Notes: generated by a model not told the origin, from the sequence alone. A stretch of DNA of 64,000 nt from Coprococcus sp. OM04-5BH (GCF_003482105.1 NZ_QULM01000006.1:62001-126000), one strand, 5' to 3'; shown: positions 45,223 to 57,575, numbered from the stretch's first letter. Numbers and translations: made by a program.

Positions 45223-45693
45223 TTAGAATCTGTAGTGAGCAAACGCCTTGTTTGCCTCTGCCATCTTGTGCATATCTTCTTTTCTCTTTACAGATGCACC
45301 TGTGTTGTTTGCAGCATCCATAATCTCCTTAGCAAGTCTCTCTTCCATTGTCTTCTCACTTCTGGCACGTGAGAAAGTTGTTAACCAACGAAGTCCGAGA
45401 GCCTGTCTTCTGTCTGGTCTTACATCGATAGGTACCTGATATGTTGCACCACCGATACGTCTTGCCTTAACCTCGAGTAATGGCATGATATTGTTCATAG
45501 CCTCGTCGAAAACCTCTAAAGCATCCTTACCAGTCTCATTTGCAATACGGTCAAATGCACCGTAAACAATCTTCTGGGCTACACCCTTCTTACCATCTAA
45601 CATGATGTTGTTGATAAGCTTTGTAACCACCTTGTTATTGTAAATTGGATCCGCTAATACGTCTCTCTTTGCGATATGTCCTTTACGTGGCAC
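45223..45693 (-). CDS. rpsG: 30S ribosomal protein S7
   Basis: The assembly-initiating protein of the small-subunit head. 156 residues start [18 protein letters not shown], followed by [19 protein letters not shown] sequence and [20 protein letters not shown]. The start codon is GTG behind GGAGG. The 214-base rpsL-rpsG gap could hold the S7 regulatory site known in other bacteria; no strong structure was identified by eye. Confidence 0.97.
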   Translation of the reverse strand: MPRKGHIAKRDVLADPIYNNKVVTKLINNIMLDGKKGVAQKIVYGAFDRIANETGKDALEVFDEAMNNIMPLLEVKARRIGGATYQVPIDVRPDRRQALGLRWLTTFSRARSEKTMEERLAKEIMDAANNTGASVKRKEDMHKMAEANKAFAHYRF

Positions 45694-45907
45694 GGTTCTT
45701 CCCTCCTTAATATTTATTAATTCTTAGGTACTCACATATTTCACGGGCAGATATCCTTCTCTCCATGTAACACGCCACGGAAATACTAACCTGTCTGCAA
45801 ATATGCGTTTCGTGCTGTTTATTGCTTAATTCTTCTATAATTAAATAGTAAAAACAAAACCTTTACCAGCACACTGATTTTTTGAAAATTCTAACTCTCA
45901 GTATGAA

Positions 45908-46330
45908 TTACTTCTTAGCATCTTTTGGACGCTTAGCACCATACTTAGAACGAGCCTGACGTCTCTTTGCTACACCTGCTGTATCAAGAGTACCTCTGAT
46001 GATATGGTATCTTGTACCAGGTAAGTCCTTTACTCTACCACCACGGATAAGAACTACGCTATGCTCCTGAAGGTTATGTCCTTCACCTGGAATATAACTT
46101 GTTACTTCGATACCGTTTGATAAACGAACTCTGGCAATCTTTCTAAGAGCTGAGTTAGGCTTCTTAGGAGTAGCTGTCTTAACTGCTGTACAAACTCCTC
46201 TCTTCTGTGGTGAGCTTGTCTCGATAGGCTTCTTCTTGAGAGAGTTGAAACTTCTCTGAAGAGCTGGTGCAGTTGACTTCTTCTCAACTGTCTGTCTTCC
46301 TTTTCTAACTAACTGGTTAAATGTAGGCAT
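45908..46330 (-). CDS. rpsL: 30S ribosomal protein S12
   Basis: The decoding-centre protein. 140 residues start [24 protein letters not shown] and [10 protein letters not shown] carry lysines at the two positions where streptomycin-resistance changes occur, so the wild-type state is seen. The frame extends upstream by 19 codons without a ribosome binding site, so the start next to AGGAGG was used. Confidence 0.98.
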   Translation of the reverse strand: MPTFNQLVRKGRQTVEKKSTAPALQRSFNSLKKKPIETSSPQKRGVCTAVKTATPKKPNSALRKIARVRLSNGIEVTSYIPGEGHNLQEHSVVLIRGGRVKDLPGTRYHIIRGTLDTAGVAKRRQARSKYGAKRPKDAKK

Positions 46331-46354
46331 GTTTTCACCTCCTGTATATAAATT

Positions 46355-46398
46355 AAAAAAATAGTAGAACATGCGATTTCTACGCATGCCCTACTATT
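46355..46398 (-). terminator. Terminator between rpoC and rpsL
   Basis: AATAGTAG-GG-CATGCG pairs with CGCATG-TT-CTACTATT on the minus strand, then six Ts. It closes the rpoBC message. Its first arm contains the -10 box of the rpsL promoter. Confidence 0.8.
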
Positions 46399-46424
46399 AT
46401 ATATTTGCGTTTATGGTATGTCAA
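46396..46424 (-). promoter_or_regulatory. str operon promoter
   Basis: Perfect TTGACA and TATAAT 17 bases apart. The -10 box forms part of the first arm of the rpoC terminator. A message starting here retains only the inner CATGCG/CGCATG hairpin. Confidence 0.85.
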
Positions 46425-46532
46425 GTAGTCTTATGACTAAAATCTTCAGAAATTGCAGTCAAATATTTGTGCATTTTCTTCATAATCCGACACAAAACCC
46501 GTCACACATATAAGTCTTTATTAAAATGAAAC

Positions 46533-49500
46533 TTACTCAGTAACGCCTGTCTCAACAGTCTCGGCTTCCGCATCTGTCTCGGCTTCAGTGTCTGCCTCTG
46601 CCACCTCATCAACCGCTTCCTCTGTCTGAGTCTCTTCATTCACATCCTCGATTTCGCCAAGATCATCAAAGTTGATCTCGTCGTCATCCTGGAAATTAAT
46701 CTCATCCATCTCTGTATCAAGCTTTACTGAACGATATCTCTTCATACCTGTACCTGCCGGAATCAGCTTACCAATGATAACGTTCTCCTTGAGACCGATA
46801 AGCGGATCAACTTTGCTCTTGATAGCAGCGTCAGTAAGAACCTTAGTTGTCTCCTGGAATGAAGCTGCTGACATGAACGAATCTGTTGCAAGTGACGCCT
46901 TTGTAATACCAAGCATTACCCGGCTTCCTTCTGCAGGAGTCTTGCCCTCTGCTACAAGTCTCTCATTTGTATCCTCAAAATCAAGAATATCAACAAGTGT
47001 GCCAGGAAGATAATTGGAATCTCCGTTGTCTTCGATCCTTATCTTCTTAAGCATCTGTCTTACTATGATCTCGATATGCTTATCGTTGATATCAACACCC
47101 TGAAGTCTGTAAACTCTCTGAACCTCACGGAGCATGTAATCCTGAACTGCACGAACACCCTTGATCTTAAGGATATCATGTGGATTTACTGAACCCTCTG
47201 TAAGCTCATCACCGGCTTCAAGAACCTGATCATCCATAACCTTGATACGTGAACCATAAGGTATAAGGTATGCCTTTGACTCGCCTGTTTCGTCATTTGT
47301 GATAACTACTTCTCTCTTCTTCTTGTTATCACGAAGCTGAACCTTACCGCCGAACTCTGCGATGATTGCAAGTCCCTTTGGCTTTCTTGCCTCGAATAAC
47401 TCCTCTACTCTAGGAAGACCCTGTGTAATATCATCACCGGCAACACCACCAGTATGGAAGGTTCTCATTGTAAGCTGTGTACCAGGCTCACCGATTGACT
47501 GGGCAGCAATGATACCTGCAGCCTCACCAACCTGAACAGGCTGACCTGTTGCCATGTTAGCGCCATAACACTTAGCACATACACCGATGTGTGATTTACA
47601 TGTAAGGATAGTTCTGATCTTAAGCTTTGCATCACGTCTTGCCGATCCTGTCTCCGGGTCAAGGAATGGAACTCCATTCCTGTCAACACCCTTCTTGAGA
47701 ATAAGCTCAGCTCTCTTTGGATATACCATGTGATTCTGCTTAACAAGGAGATTACCCTCTGCGTCATAAACCGGCTCAGCAAGGTATCTTCCTGTGATTC
47801 TTTCCTTGAAGTCCTCTATAACTTCCTTTCCTTCCATGAAAGCTTCTACTTCCATGCCAGGAATGAAATCTTTTCCTGCACAACAATCAGGCTCTCTGAT
47901 TATAAGATCCTGTGATACATCTACAAGTCTTCTTGTAAGGTATCCTGAATCGGCTGTACGAAGAGCTGTATCTGACAGACCCTTACGAGCACCATGAGCT
48001 GAAATAAAGTACTCCAGAACGTCAAGACCTTCACGGAAGTTAGACTTGATAGGAAGCTCGATAGTACGTCCTGTTGTATCTGCCATAAGTCCTCGCATAC
48101 CTGCAAGCTGCTTGATCTGCTGGTTAGAACCACGGGCACCGGAATCAGCCATCATGAATATATTGTTGTACTTGTCAAGGCCGCCAAGAAGTGCCTTTGT
48201 AAGTTCCTTATCTGCTGCTTCCCAGACACCTACTACTGACAGATATCTCTCTTCATCAGTAAGAAGACCCCTTCTGTACTTCTTTGTAATTCCATCAACC
48301 TTGTCCTGAGCTTCTGAAAGAATCTGCTTCTTTGACTCAGGCACCTTCATATCTGAAATTGAAACTGATATAGCTCCAACTGTTGAGTACTTGTAACCTA
48401 TAGCCTTTACATGGTCAAGAACCTCTGCGGTCTTTGTAGCACCATGTATGTTGATACACTTATCAAGTATTGGCTTAAGCTGCTTCTTACCAACATGGAA
48501 ATCAATCTCAAGCTTTAATGCATTTTCAGGATTCTCTCTGTCTACATAGCCGAGATCCTGTGGAATGATCTCATTGAAGAGAAGACGTCCAAGTGTTGTA
48601 TCAATAACACCTGTTATAACTTCTCCGTTATCTCTTGTAACACTTCTTCTTACATGTATCTTTGAGTGAAGTGTGATCTCCTTGTTCTCATACGCAAGGA
48701 TAGCTTCATTCTTTGACTTAAAGTACTTACCTTCTCCGATCTCGCCATCCTTCTCCATTGTAAGATAGTACATACCAAGTACCATATCCTGTGAAGGAAC
48801 TGCTACAGGTGCACCGTCTGAAGGCTTAAGAAGGTTGTTAGGTGAAAGCAGAAGGAATCTGCACTCGGCCTGTGCCTCAACTGTAAGCGGAAGGTGGACA
48901 GCCATCTGGTCTCCATCGAAGTCCGCATTGAAAGCTGTACATACAAGTGGATGAAGCTTAATAGCCTTACCCTCTACAAGTATTGGCTCGAATGCCTGTA
49001 TACCAAGTCTGTGGAGTGTAGGAGCACGGTTTAACATAACCGGATGCTCTTTGATAACATCCTCAAGCACATCCCAAACTTCCGGTTCAAGCTTCTCCAC
49101 CATCTTCTTTGCTGCCTTGATATTATTTGCAATACCGCTGGCTGTGAGTTCCTTCATAACAAATGGCTTGAACAGCTCAATAGCCATCTCCTTAGGAAGT
49201 CCACACTGATAGATCTTAAGTTCCGGTCCTACGACGATAACCGAACGTCCTGAGTAGTCAACTCGCTTACCGAGAAGGTTCTGACGGAAACGTCCCTGCT
49301 TACCCTTTAACATATCTGAAAGTGACTTCAGAGCTCTGTTACCAGGACCTGTTACTGCACGGCCTCTTCTGCCGTTATCTATAAGAGCATCTACTGCTTC
49401 CTGAAGCATTCTCTTCTCATTTCTTACGATGATGTCAGGTGCTCCAAGCTCAAGTAATCTCTTAAGTCTGTTATTTCTGTTTATAATTCTTCTGTAGAGA

Positions 49501-50300
49501 TCATTAAGATCTGATGTAGCAAATCTTCCACCATCAAGCTGTACCATAGGTCTGATATCAGGTGGTATTACAGGAATAACATCCATTATCATCCATTCAG
49601 GTCTGTTCTCTGAATTTCTGAAGGCTTCTACAGCCTCAAGTCTCTTAATGATCCTTGCTCTCTTCTGTCCGCTTGAGTTAGCAAGCTCAGCCTTTAACTC
49701 TTCGCTTTCCTTATCAAGGTCTACATTCTGGAGAAGTTCCTTAACAGATTCTGCACCCATGCCTGCACGGAATGCCGAATATCCGAAGTCTTCCTCAGCC
49801 TTTCTGAACTCCTGCTCAGTTAAGACCTGCTTGTACATAAGGCTTGTATTTCCAGGATCAAGTACTATATATGAAGCGAAGTACAGGACCTTCTCAAGTA
49901 CCCTTGGTGATATATCAAGAATAAGACCCATTCTGCTAGGGATTCCCTTGAAATACCAAATATGTGATACAGGGGCTGCAAGCTCAATATGTCCCATACG
50001 CTCTCTACGCACGTTAGACTTTGTAACCTCAACGCCACATCTGTCACAGATGATACCTTTATATCTGATCTTCTTGTACTTACCGCAATGACATTCCCAG
50101 TCCTTGCTTGGTCCAAATATTCTCTCGCAGAACAAACCGTCTTTCTCAGGCTTAAGTGTTCTGTAGTTAATAGTCTCCGGCTTCTTTACCTCACCATGAG
50201 ACCACTCTCTAATCTTGTCAGGAGATGCAAGTCCAATTCTAATTGCATCAAAGCTTAATGCCTGTTCCTGTTCAGCAGCATCATAATTATTCTCTGGCAT
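46533..50300 (-). CDS. rpoC: RNA polymerase subunit beta'
   Basis: The 1255-residue beta' subunit. The zinc-binding cysteines [20 protein letters not shown] near residue 70, the catalytic [10 protein letters not shown] magnesium loop, the bridge-helix region and [18 protein letters not shown] trigger-loop sequence are all intact. The acidic tail ([16 protein letters not shown]) is longer than in Bacillus. It follows rpoB by 18 bases. Confidence 0.98.
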   Translation of the reverse strand: MPENNYDAAEQEQALSFDAIRIGLASPDKIREWSHGEVKKPETINYRTLKPEKDGLFCERIFGPSKDWECHCGKYKKIRYKGIICDRCGVEVTKSNVRRERMGHIELAAPVSHIWYFKGIPSRMGLILDISPRVLEKVLYFASYIVLDPGNTSLMYKQVLTEQEFRKAEEDFGYSAFRAGMGAESVKELLQNVDLDKESEELKAELANSSGQKRARIIKRLEAVEAFRNSENRPEWMIMDVIPVIPPDIRPMVQLDGGRFATSDLNDLYRRIINRNNRLKRLLELGAPDIIVRNEKRMLQEAVDALIDNGRRGRAVTGPGNRALKSLSDMLKGKQGRFRQNLLGKRVDYSGRSVIVVGPELKIYQCGLPKEMAIELFKPFVMKELTASGIANNIKAAKKMVEKLEPEVWDVLEDVIKEHPVMLNRAPTLHRLGIQAFEPILVEGKAIKLHPLVCTAFNADFDGDQMAVHLPLTVEAQAECRFLLLSPNNLLKPSDGAPVAVPSQDMVLGMYYLTMEKDGEIGEGKYFKSKNEAILAYENKEITLHSKIHVRRSVTRDNGEVITGVIDTTLGRLLFNEIIPQDLGYVDRENPENALKLEIDFHVGKKQLKPILDKCINIHGATKTAEVLDHVKAIGYKYSTVGAISVSISDMKVPESKKQILSEAQDKVDGITKKYRRGLLTDEERYLSVVGVWEAADKELTKALLGGLDKYNNIFMMADSGARGSNQQIKQLAGMRGLMADTTGRTIELPIKSNFREGLDVLEYFISAHGARKGLSDTALRTADSGYLTRRLVDVSQDLIIREPDCCAGKDFIPGMEVEAFMEGKEVIEDFKERITGRYLAEPVYDAEGNLLVKQNHMVYPKRAELILKKGVDRNGVPFLDPETGSARRDAKLKIRTILTCKSHIGVCAKCYGANMATGQPVQVGEAAGIIAAQSIGEPGTQLTMRTFHTGGVAGDDITQGLPRVEELFEARKPKGLAIIAEFGGKVQLRDNKKKREVVITNDETGESKAYLIPYGSRIKVMDDQVLEAGDELTEGSVNPHDILKIKGVRAVQDYMLREVQRVYRLQGVDINDKHIEIIVRQMLKKIRIEDNGDSNYLPGTLVDILDFEDTNERLVAEGKTPAEGSRVMLGITKASLATDSFMSAASFQETTKVLTDAAIKSKVDPLIGLKENVIIGKLIPAGTGMKRYRSVKLDTEMDEINFQDDDEINFDDLGEIEDVNEETQTEEAVDEVAEADTEAETDAEAETVETGVTE

Positions 50301-50318
50301 TTTTACGATCTCCCTTCT

Positions 50319-53300
50319 TTAAAAATTATCATCATCATAGCTATCTTCAAATGTTTCATCTGTGTAGCTGTCATCTGTGTACTCATCTTCTGTGAGAGAT
50401 GTAAGTTCATCATTCTCATCTGTTCCTGAGAAGCCTGCCTGCTCGAACTCTGAACCGTCTACGTCAGAACGCTCTACATCGATCATTCTCTTAACATTCT
50501 CATCATAGCTCTCTATTGTCTCACCGAGATCAACCTCTGTCATATCTTCCTTAACCACTCTTACATCAAGACCAAGTGACTGGAACTCCTTAAGAAGTAC
50601 CTTGAATGACTCCGGTATACCAGGTGTAGGGATATTCTCACCCTTGATGATAGCCTCGTAGGTCTTAACACGTCCGATAACATCATCAGACTTAACTGTA
50701 AGGATCTCCTGAAGTGTGTATGAAGCACCATACGCCTCAAGAGCCCAAACCTCCATCTCACCAAATCTCTGTCCACCGAACTGAGCCTTACCACCAAGTG
50801 GCTGCTGTGTTACCAGTGAGTATGGACCTGTTGAACGGGCATGGATCTTATCATCAACCAGATGGTGGAGCTTCAGGTAATGCATGTAACCAATAGTTAC
50901 AGGACTGTCAAATTCCTCACCTGTTCTACCATCTCTAAGCTGTACCTTACCGGTTCTGTCTATTGGAACGCCCTTCCACTCTTCTCTGTGGTCTCTGTTC
51001 TCCCAGAGGTAATTCATAACCTCATCTGAGATCTTATCCACATACTTGTCATGGAACTCATCCCATTCTGAATTTGCATAATCATTTGCCATCTCAAGAG
51101 TGTCCATAATATCGTACTCGTCTGCACCGTTAAATACAGGAGTTGATACCTTAAATCCGAGAACCTGGGAAGCAAGTCCAAGATGGATCTCAAGAACCTG
51201 TCCGATGTTCATTCGGGAAGGAACGCCCAGTGGGTTAAGCACGATATCAAGAGGACGTCCATTTGGAAGGAATGGCATATCTTCTACAGGAAGCACACGG
51301 GAAATTACACCCTTGTTACCATGTCGGCCGGCCATCTTATCTCCCACCTGGATCTTTCTCTTCTGTGCTATATAAACTCGTACTGACTTATTTACTCCAG
51401 GTGGAAGCTCGTCTCCGTTCTCCCTGGTAAATATCTTTGTATCCATAACAACACCGAAAGCTCCGTGTGGAACCTTAAGTGATGTATCTCTTACTTCTCT
51501 TGCCTTTTCACCGAAGATTGCACGAAGAAGTCTCTCCTCTGCTGTAAGCTCTGTCTCTCCCTTAGGAGTAACCTTACCTACAAGGATATCTCCGGCACGG
51601 ACCTCAGCACCTATTCTGATGATACCATTCTCATCAAGATCCTTAAGTGCATCATTGGAAAGTCCTGCAAGATCTCTTGTAATCTCTTCCTGTCCAAGCT
51701 TCGTGTCTCTCGCTTCGCACTCATACTCTTCAATGTGAATAGATGTATATACATCATCTCTTACAAGTCTCTCACTGAGAAGAACCGCATCCTCGTAGTT
51801 GTATCCTTCCCATGTCATGAAACCGATAAGTGGGTTCTTACCAAGTGCGATCTCACCACCGGATGTTGAAGGTCCATCAGCAATAACCTGACCTGCCTTA
51901 ACACGATCACCCTTGAATACGATAGGTCTCTGGTTCATACAGTTACCCTGGTTACTTCTTGCGAACTTGATTATATGGTATACATCCTTATTTCCATCGT
52001 CTGCCTTAATACATATCTCTGTGCTTGTTGAATACTCAACCACACCATCTCTCTTAGCCACTACACAGACACCTGAGTCTACGGCAGCCTTTGCTTCCAT
52101 TCCTGTTCCTACAACTGCTGACTCTGTAAGCATAAGAGGAACCGCCTGACGCTGCATGTTAGAACCCATGAGGGCACGGTTAGCATCATCGTTCTGAAGG
52201 AATGGGATCATTGATGTAGCAACTGAGAATACCATCTTAGGTGATACATCCATAAGATCAACCTTTGACTTAGGGAACTCAGTTGTATCCTCTCTGAAAC
52301 GACCGGATACTGTGTTTTTAACAAAGTGTCCGTCCTCATCTATCTGTTCGTTAGCCTGTACTACTCTGTAATTATCCTCCTCGTCTGCTGTAAGGTAGAT
52401 AACCTCATCAGTAACGACAGGATTTGAAGGATCTGTCTTGTCAAGCTTTCTGTATGGAGCTTCTACGAAACCATACTCATTAATCCTTGCATATGTAGCA
52501 AGAGAGTTAATAAGTCCGATGTTAGGACCTTCAGGTGTCTCGATAGGACACATTCTACCATAATGTGTATAGTGAACATCTCGAACCTCGAATCCGGCTC
52601 TGTCTCGTGAAAGACCGCCAGGACCAAGGGCTGAAAGTCTTCTCTTATGTGTAAGCTCTGACAGCGGGTTGTTCTGGTCCATGAACTGTGACAGCTGTGA
52701 ACTGCCAAAGAACTCCTTGATAGCTGCTGTTACAGGCTTGATATTTATAAGTGACTGTGGAGTTATTGACTCAATATCCTGAGTTGTCATTCTCTCTCTT
52801 ACCACTCTCTCAAGTCTTGAAAGACCGATTCTGTACTGGTTCTGGAGAAGCTCTCCAACAGCTCTTATACGTCTGTTTCCAAGGTGATCGATATCATCCT
52901 TTGTTCCGATACCATATTCAAGGTGAATGTTATAGTTTATAGAAGCAATAATGTCTTCTTTTGTAATATGCTTTGGAACAAGATTGTTAATATCTCTCTC
53001 CATTGCCTTCTTGAGTTCTTCTTCGTCATCATACTCCTCAAGAAGTTTTACAAGCTCAGGATAATATACATCCTCTGAAATTCCTATTTCCTTAGGATCA
53101 AATCCAACATACTTTGATGCGTCTACCGCCATATTTGAAAGAACCTTAACATTTCTCTCCTCTGTCTGCACCATAACATATGGAACAGCAGCATCCTGGA
53201 TCTCCTCCGCAACTTCCTTTGTAAGAGTCTCACCTGCCGGAGCGATAATCTCACCTGTGGAAGGATCGATAGCGTCCTCTGCAAGCACCTGTCCTGCAAG

Positions 53301-54173
53301 TCTGCTCTTAAATGAAAGTTTCTTATTAAACTTGTAACGTCCGACCTTAGCAAGGTCATACCTTCTAGGATCAAAGAACATTGCATTGATAAGGCTCTCT
53401 GCACTTTCTACTGCAAGTGGCTCGCCCGGTCTGATCTTCTTATATAACTCAAGAAGACCATCCTGATAGTTATCAGATGGATCCTTTTCTATACTTGCAA
53501 GAATCTTAGGCTCCTCGCCAAACAAATCTATGATCTCGGCATTTGTACCGATTCCTAATGAACGGATAAGTACTGTGATAGGTACCTTTCTTGTTCTGTC
53601 CACACGCACTGAGAAAACATCATTAGAGTCTGTCTCGTACTCTAACCATGCACCTCTGTTTGGTATTACTGTACATGAATATAATTTCTTACCGATCTTA
53701 TCATGTGTAATATCATAATATATACCAGGTGAACGTACTAACTGGCTTACAATTACACGTTCTGCACCATTAATTACAAAAGTACCAGTTTCTGTCATAA
53801 TAGGAAGATCGCCCATGAATATTTCATGCTCAGGCATATCCTTTGCATCGTTTGTTCTGAGACGAACCTTAACCTTCATAGGTGCTGCATAAGTTGCATC
53901 TCTTTCCTTACATTCCTCGATACTGTACTTAACATCATCTTCACACAACTGGAAGTCTACAAATTCCAGACTAAGCTGACCTGTATAATCAGTAATTGGA
54001 GAAATATCTCTAAATACCTCTTTAAGGCCATCTTCAAGGAACCACTTGTAAGAGTTCTTCTGCACCTCAATAAAGTTAGGCATCTCGAGAACATCTTTCT
54101 GCTTAGCGTAGCTCATTCTGATTCCATTACCGGATTCGACAGGATTAATTCTGTTCTTTTCCATCTGACACAT
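50319..54173 (-). CDS. rpoB: RNA polymerase subunit beta
   Basis: The 1284-residue beta subunit. The rifampicin region shows the sensitive-type residues ([26 protein letters not shown]). [13 protein letters not shown] and [20 protein letters not shown] are conserved. The start is ambiguous: GGGG precedes two closely spaced ATGs (MCQMEKNR); the upstream one is given. The last 45 residues are acidic. Confidence 0.98.
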   Translation of the reverse strand: MCQMEKNRINPVESGNGIRMSYAKQKDVLEMPNFIEVQKNSYKWFLEDGLKEVFRDISPITDYTGQLSLEFVDFQLCEDDVKYSIEECKERDATYAAPMKVKVRLRTNDAKDMPEHEIFMGDLPIMTETGTFVINGAERVIVSQLVRSPGIYYDITHDKIGKKLYSCTVIPNRGAWLEYETDSNDVFSVRVDRTRKVPITVLIRSLGIGTNAEIIDLFGEEPKILASIEKDPSDNYQDGLLELYKKIRPGEPLAVESAESLINAMFFDPRRYDLAKVGRYKFNKKLSFKSRLAGQVLAEDAIDPSTGEIIAPAGETLTKEVAEEIQDAAVPYVMVQTEERNVKVLSNMAVDASKYVGFDPKEIGISEDVYYPELVKLLEEYDDEEELKKAMERDINNLVPKHITKEDIIASINYNIHLEYGIGTKDDIDHLGNRRIRAVGELLQNQYRIGLSRLERVVRERMTTQDIESITPQSLINIKPVTAAIKEFFGSSQLSQFMDQNNPLSELTHKRRLSALGPGGLSRDRAGFEVRDVHYTHYGRMCPIETPEGPNIGLINSLATYARINEYGFVEAPYRKLDKTDPSNPVVTDEVIYLTADEEDNYRVVQANEQIDEDGHFVKNTVSGRFREDTTEFPKSKVDLMDVSPKMVFSVATSMIPFLQNDDANRALMGSNMQRQAVPLMLTESAVVGTGMEAKAAVDSGVCVVAKRDGVVEYSTSTEICIKADDGNKDVYHIIKFARSNQGNCMNQRPIVFKGDRVKAGQVIADGPSTSGGEIALGKNPLIGFMTWEGYNYEDAVLLSERLVRDDVYTSIHIEEYECEARDTKLGQEEITRDLAGLSNDALKDLDENGIIRIGAEVRAGDILVGKVTPKGETELTAEERLLRAIFGEKAREVRDTSLKVPHGAFGVVMDTKIFTRENGDELPPGVNKSVRVYIAQKRKIQVGDKMAGRHGNKGVISRVLPVEDMPFLPNGRPLDIVLNPLGVPSRMNIGQVLEIHLGLASQVLGFKVSTPVFNGADEYDIMDTLEMANDYANSEWDEFHDKYVDKISDEVMNYLWENRDHREEWKGVPIDRTGKVQLRDGRTGEEFDSPVTIGYMHYLKLHHLVDDKIHARSTGPYSLVTQQPLGGKAQFGGQRFGEMEVWALEAYGASYTLQEILTVKSDDVIGRVKTYEAIIKGENIPTPGIPESFKVLLKEFQSLGLDVRVVKEDMTEVDLGETIESYDENVKRMIDVERSDVDGSEFEQAGFSGTDENDELTSLTEDEYTDDSYTDETFEDSYDDDNF

Positions 54174-54280
54174 TCACCCCTTGGAATTTATTTTTCAAGC
54201 TTTAATTTGGCCAAATTATCTGCGCATAACTAAAATAAAGCCGCGTCCTATGCGTGAGCAAACCAACCCACAATAGTGAC

Positions 54281-54317
54281 ATTATATCATGCTACCATGT
54301 ATCTATTAAATTGTCAA
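54281..54317 (-). promoter_or_regulatory. Promoter of rpoBC
   Basis: TTGACA (54312-54317) and TAGCAT (54289-54294) are 17 bases apart, with a TATAAT slightly further on. It lies after the rplL terminator and gives rpoBC an independent start, about 110 bases upstream of rpoB. Confidence 0.65.
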
Positions 54318-54433
54318 CACTTAATTGGATTTTTTTTAATTTGTTCTTTAGATTTTTTAAGATTTTAGAAATTAGGATTTTATCCGTCTTTATTGATCAC
54401 CATTTATCAGCAATCTGTCAATTCATATAGATG

Positions 54434-54471
54434 AAAAAACGGTCTGACCGACTCAGAGGTCGGCCAAACCG
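54434..54471 (-). terminator. Terminator between rplL and rpoB
   Basis: CGGT..CCGAC pairs with GTCGG..ACCG around CTCTGA on the minus strand, followed by six Us. A leaky terminator here is well known in other bacteria and would set the ribosomal protein to polymerase ratio. The remaining AT-rich gap holds only the rpoBC promoter. Confidence 0.85.
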
Positions 54472-54502
54472 AAAAATATTCAGATTTATAAATCTGTTAA
54501 AA

Positions 54503-54859
54503 TTACTTTAATGTAACCTTAGCTCCAACTTCCTCAAGCTTCTTCTTGATCTCCTCAGCCTCTTCCTTAGAAGCGCCTTCCTTAATTACTGTAGGAGCTC
54601 CTGTTACCATATCCTTAGCTTCCTTAAGACCAGCACCTGTGATCTCACGAACAGCCTTGATTACAGGAACGCCTGAGCCCTCTGTAAGCTCAACGTCGAA
54701 TGAATCCTTCTCCTCTGCTGCTGGAGCTGCTCCACCTGCTGCAACTACAACACCAGCTGCTGCTGATACGCCGAATTCCTCTTCACATGCCTTAACAAGA
54801 TCATTTAACTCTAAAACTGATAAACCTTTGATTACTTCAATAATTTCCTGAGTTGTCAT
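54503..54859 (-). CDS. rplL: 50S ribosomal protein L7/L12
   Basis: The stalk protein that recruits GTPase factors; 118 residues with the N-terminal dimer domain ([20 protein letters not shown]), an Ala/Gly hinge ([13 protein letters not shown]) and the C-terminal domain [18 protein letters not shown]. The start is the ATG eight bases after GGAGG, not the earlier in-frame ATG. Confidence 0.97.
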   Translation of the reverse strand: MTTQEIIEVIKGLSVLELNDLVKACEEEFGVSAAAGVVVAAGGAAPAAEEKDSFDVELTEGSGVPVIKAVREITGAGLKEAKDMVTGAPTVIKEGASKEEAEEIKKKLEEVGAKVTLK

Positions 54860-54941
54860 TTTAATTTCCTCCATTAATTAAATATTTTTTGTTCGTTCTT
54901 CTGCATTAATATACAGAAATAATAAATTCTGATTATAAATC

Positions 54942-55430
54942 CTAAGCTTCCTTCTGCTCTGCAATCTGCTTGATAACTCTTGCAAAGTTTGTAATTGGTG
55001 ACTGGATGCTTCCAAGGAACTTTGAAAGAAGTTCTGTTCTTGATGGGATCTTTGCGATCTCATTGATACCTGCTGCATCATAGAACACACCTTCAACAAC
55101 ACCGCCCTTTAACTCAAGAGCAGGAGCGTTCTTAGCGAAATCAGCAAGGATTCTCGCTGCTGCTGTAGCGTCATCCTTACAAATAGCAAGTCCTGTAGGT
55201 CCTTCAAGTGTTGGCTTTAATCCCTCGAATTCTGTTCCCTCGATAGCGAAGTTGACCATTGTGTTCTTGTATACCTTGTATACAACACCAGCTTCTCTGA
55301 GTGCCTTACGAAGTGCAGTATCCTGCTCAACTGTAAGTCCACGGTAATCTACAACAACTGCTGTTGCAGCACCTTCTAAGTTTGCCTTGATCTCATCTAC
55401 TACAGGCTTCTTAATCTCTACCTTTGCCAT
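54942..55430 (-). CDS. rplJ: 50S ribosomal protein L10
   Basis: The stalk base protein, which binds 23S rRNA and L7/L12 dimers; with L12 it represses its own operon at the leader. 162 residues start MAKVEIKKPVVDEIKANLEG, with VVVDYRGLTVEQDTALRK and a C-terminal L12-binding helix. The start is fixed by AGGAGGCG; the open frame runs upstream through the leader. rplK and rplA are not adjacent. Confidence 0.97.
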   Translation of the reverse strand: MAKVEIKKPVVDEIKANLEGAATAVVVDYRGLTVEQDTALRKALREAGVVYKVYKNTMVNFAIEGTEFEGLKPTLEGPTGLAICKDDATAAARILADFAKNAPALELKGGVVEGVFYDAAGINEIAKIPSRTELLSKFLGSIQSPITNFARVIKQIAEQKEA

Positions 55431-55464
55431 AATGCGCCTCCTTATTTTACTAATGACTGCACAT

Positions 55465-55594
55465 ATAAAGAAAGCTCCCTGTCCAAAAGACAGAGAGCAT
55501 ATAGTTAAATCTACATTAACGATATCTTTCCTCGGTAGGCGTTTCCAACTTATGCATTTCTGCACCTACTGTCTTCGGCAGTTCATCGGGCATA
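55465..55594 (-). promoter_or_regulatory. Ribosomal protein L10 leader
   Basis: The 5' leader has the L10-leader features: GACAGTAGGTGC pairing with GCCTACCGAGG-type sequence, and downstream a terminator-like hairpin GCTCTCTGTC/GACAGGGAGC (55474-55498) followed by TTTCTTT. L10(L12)4 binding is the established control for this element. Identification is by eye. Confidence 0.8.
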
Positions 55595-55624
55595 ACTATA
55601 TCACATTTTCAATGTATGTGTCAA
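55595..55624 (-). promoter_or_regulatory. Promoter of rplJL
   Basis: TTGACA and TATAGT are 18 bases apart on the minus strand, directly before the L10 leader. Confidence 0.8.
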
Positions 55625-55659
55625 CAGTTTTTTATTTAACATTTTTATTTGATTTTTAT

Positions 55660-55944
55660 TTAACATTCGCGCCTTACATGGAACCCCCGCTCGTCCTCCT
55701 CAATGAGCAGTTCCTTTATCTCAATATCGTTTATATTAATATAAGTACCCATGTTTATCCGCTTCACCAGTTCATCCATACTGTCAGGATCTCCCTGAAC
55801 CTGCATCAGCACGCTTCCATCGTACATATTACACACCCAGCCCGTAAGCCCTAACATCTGTGCGCCATGGACAGCCCTGTACCTGAAGCCTACGCCCTGC
55901 ACGTCCCCTTTAAATATATATCTTCTTCTGATCTTCTTATCCAT
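55660..55944 (-). CDS. acyP: Acylphosphatase
   Basis: A 94-residue hydrolase of acyl phosphates. The family signature GDVQGVGFRYRA gives the phosphate-binding loop and catalytic Arg21; Asn39 follows in GWVCNMYDGSV. An RRRYIFKG stretch precedes. The gene ends just upstream of the rplJ promoter and shares its strand. Confidence 0.93.
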   Translation of the reverse strand: MDKKIRRRYIFKGDVQGVGFRYRAVHGAQMLGLTGWVCNMYDGSVLMQVQGDPDSMDELVKRINMGTYININDIEIKELLIEEDERGFHVRREC

Positions 55945-56095
55945 TGCTTATAAATCCTTCTATACATTTATATTTAATGTACTTGTCTTTACTATCCGTA
56001 CCCATTGATATAGCACACCAGGATACTCCGGATAGATCCGGGTAGATCTGTACACCTCATATGTATCAGTCTAAACTGCAAATACACACGGTCCG

Positions 56096-56124
56096 TAGAC
56101 CCTGCCTGCATTATATGCTATAAT
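56096..56124 (+). promoter_or_regulatory. Promoter of the GH13 gene
   Basis: TAGACC and a perfect TATAAT are 17 bases apart, about 35 bases before the ATG, which has AAAGGAG. Confidence 0.7.
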
Positions 56125-56159
56125 GGTTAAAAAGTATATAAGTAAAGGAGATTACTGAC

Positions 56160-57470
56160 ATGTGGGCATATGAAAGTACTTTTTATCAAATCTATCCTTT
56201 AGGCTTCTGTGGTGCACCATTTGAAAATGATGGCATACTTGAGCACAGGATCCTTAAAGTCAACGAGTGGATTCCCCATATTAAAAAGCTGGGAATGAAT
56301 GCAATATATTTCTCCCCTGTATTTGAATCAGATACTCACGGCTACAACACAAGAGACTATACAAAGATTGACTGTCGTCTCGGTACAAATGACGACTTCC
56401 GCCAGGTAGTTGAGAACTGCCACAAGGCTGGCATAAAGGTTATCATCGACGGCGTGTTCAATCATGTAGGTCGCGGCTTCTGGGCATTCCAGGATGTTCT
56501 GGAGAAGAGATGGGACTCTCCATACAAGGATTGGTTCCATATAAGTTTTGACGGCAATTCCAATTACAATGACGGTCTCTGGTACGAGGGCTGGGAGGGC
56601 AACTACGACCTTGTAAAGCTCAACCTGAGAAATCCTGCCGTAGCCGATCACATTATGGATTGTGTAAAGGGCTGGATAGACGAATTTGACATTGACGGTC
56701 TGAGACTTGACGTTGCATACTGTCTTGACCACGACTTCTTAAGGAGACTTAGAAGTCACTGTGACGGACTCAAAGCCGATTTCTTCCTTCTGGGCGAGCT
56801 TCTCCACGGGGATTATAACCAGTTTGTAAATGATGACATGCTCCACAGCTGTACCAACTACAAGTGCTACAAGGGCATATATTCAAGCTTTAATTCAATG
56901 AATATGTTCGAGATCGTCCACACCCTCCTCAGACAGTTTGGCCCTGAGGACTGGACAGAGAACAGAGGCAAACACCTTCTGTCATTTGTGGATAATCATG
57001 ATGTTACAAGAATCGCAAGTATTCTTACAAATGAAAAACACCTTCCTCTGGTATACGCCATGGCATATGGTATGCCGGGAATACCTTGTGTGTACTACGG
57101 AAGTGAGTGGGGTGCAAAGGCAGAAAAGAGCCAGGGTGATCCTGCTCTCCGTGCATGCTTCGAGAAGCCTGAATGGAATGAGCTTTGTGACTTCATCTCA
57201 AAGCTTGGCGAGGCAAAAAAGAACAGCAACGCCTTAAATTACGGCGGTTTCAGATCCGTTCTTTTAACCAACAAACAGTGTATATTCGAAAGAAAGACCG
57301 ACTCCGAGCGGGTTCTCGTGGCGATCAATGCCGATGAAAATGAATTTACGGCTCATTTTGACGCAGGCTGCGGCACAGCCGTTGATCTCATAACCGGCGA
57401 ACCACACGATTTCGGCGGTGGAAGCAAGCTTCCTCCATACTCAGCCGCTTTCTGGAAGATGGAAAGGTAA
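56160..57470 (+). CDS. GH13 alpha-amylase family glycosidase, cytosolic
   Basis: The 436-residue enzyme hydrolyses alpha-glucosidic bonds of maltodextrins. The (beta/alpha)8 motifs are in order: VIIDGVFNH, DGLRLDVAYCL with the nucleophile Asp, LLGELLHG with the acid/base Glu and LLSFVDNHD with the third acidic residue. It has no signal peptide or N-terminal starch domain, so a cytosolic maltodextrin or cyclomaltodextrin hydrolase is likely. The last 60 residues form a short C-terminal beta domain. It is flanked by its own promoter and a strong terminator. Confidence 0.9.
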   Translation: MWAYESTFYQIYPLGFCGAPFENDGILEHRILKVNEWIPHIKKLGMNAIYFSPVFESDTHGYNTRDYTKIDCRLGTNDDFRQVVENCHKAGIKVIIDGVFNHVGRGFWAFQDVLEKRWDSPYKDWFHISFDGNSNYNDGLWYEGWEGNYDLVKLNLRNPAVADHIMDCVKGWIDEFDIDGLRLDVAYCLDHDFLRRLRSHCDGLKADFFLLGELLHGDYNQFVNDDMLHSCTNYKCYKGIYSSFNSMNMFEIVHTLLRQFGPEDWTENRGKHLLSFVDNHDVTRIASILTNEKHLPLVYAMAYGMPGIPCVYYGSEWGAKAEKSQGDPALRACFEKPEWNELCDFISKLGEAKKNSNALNYGGFRSVLLTNKQCIFERKTDSERVLVAINADENEFTAHFDAGCGTAVDLITGEPHDFGGGSKLPPYSAAFWKMER

Positions 57471-57472
57471 AC

Positions 57473-57532
57473 AAAACTCCGGCAGAAGCCAGATTCCTTC
57501 AATTAAGGATTAAGGCTTTTGCCGGAGTTTTT
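57473..57532. terminator. Bidirectional terminator between GH13 and GH25 genes
   Basis: AAAACTCCGGCA-GA-AGCC pairs with GGCT-TT-TGCCGGAGTTTT, with U-runs in both directions. Confidence 0.9.
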
Positions 57533-57575
57533 AAGTATTATACATCATCTAAATATCATCTGACTTATGTGCCAT

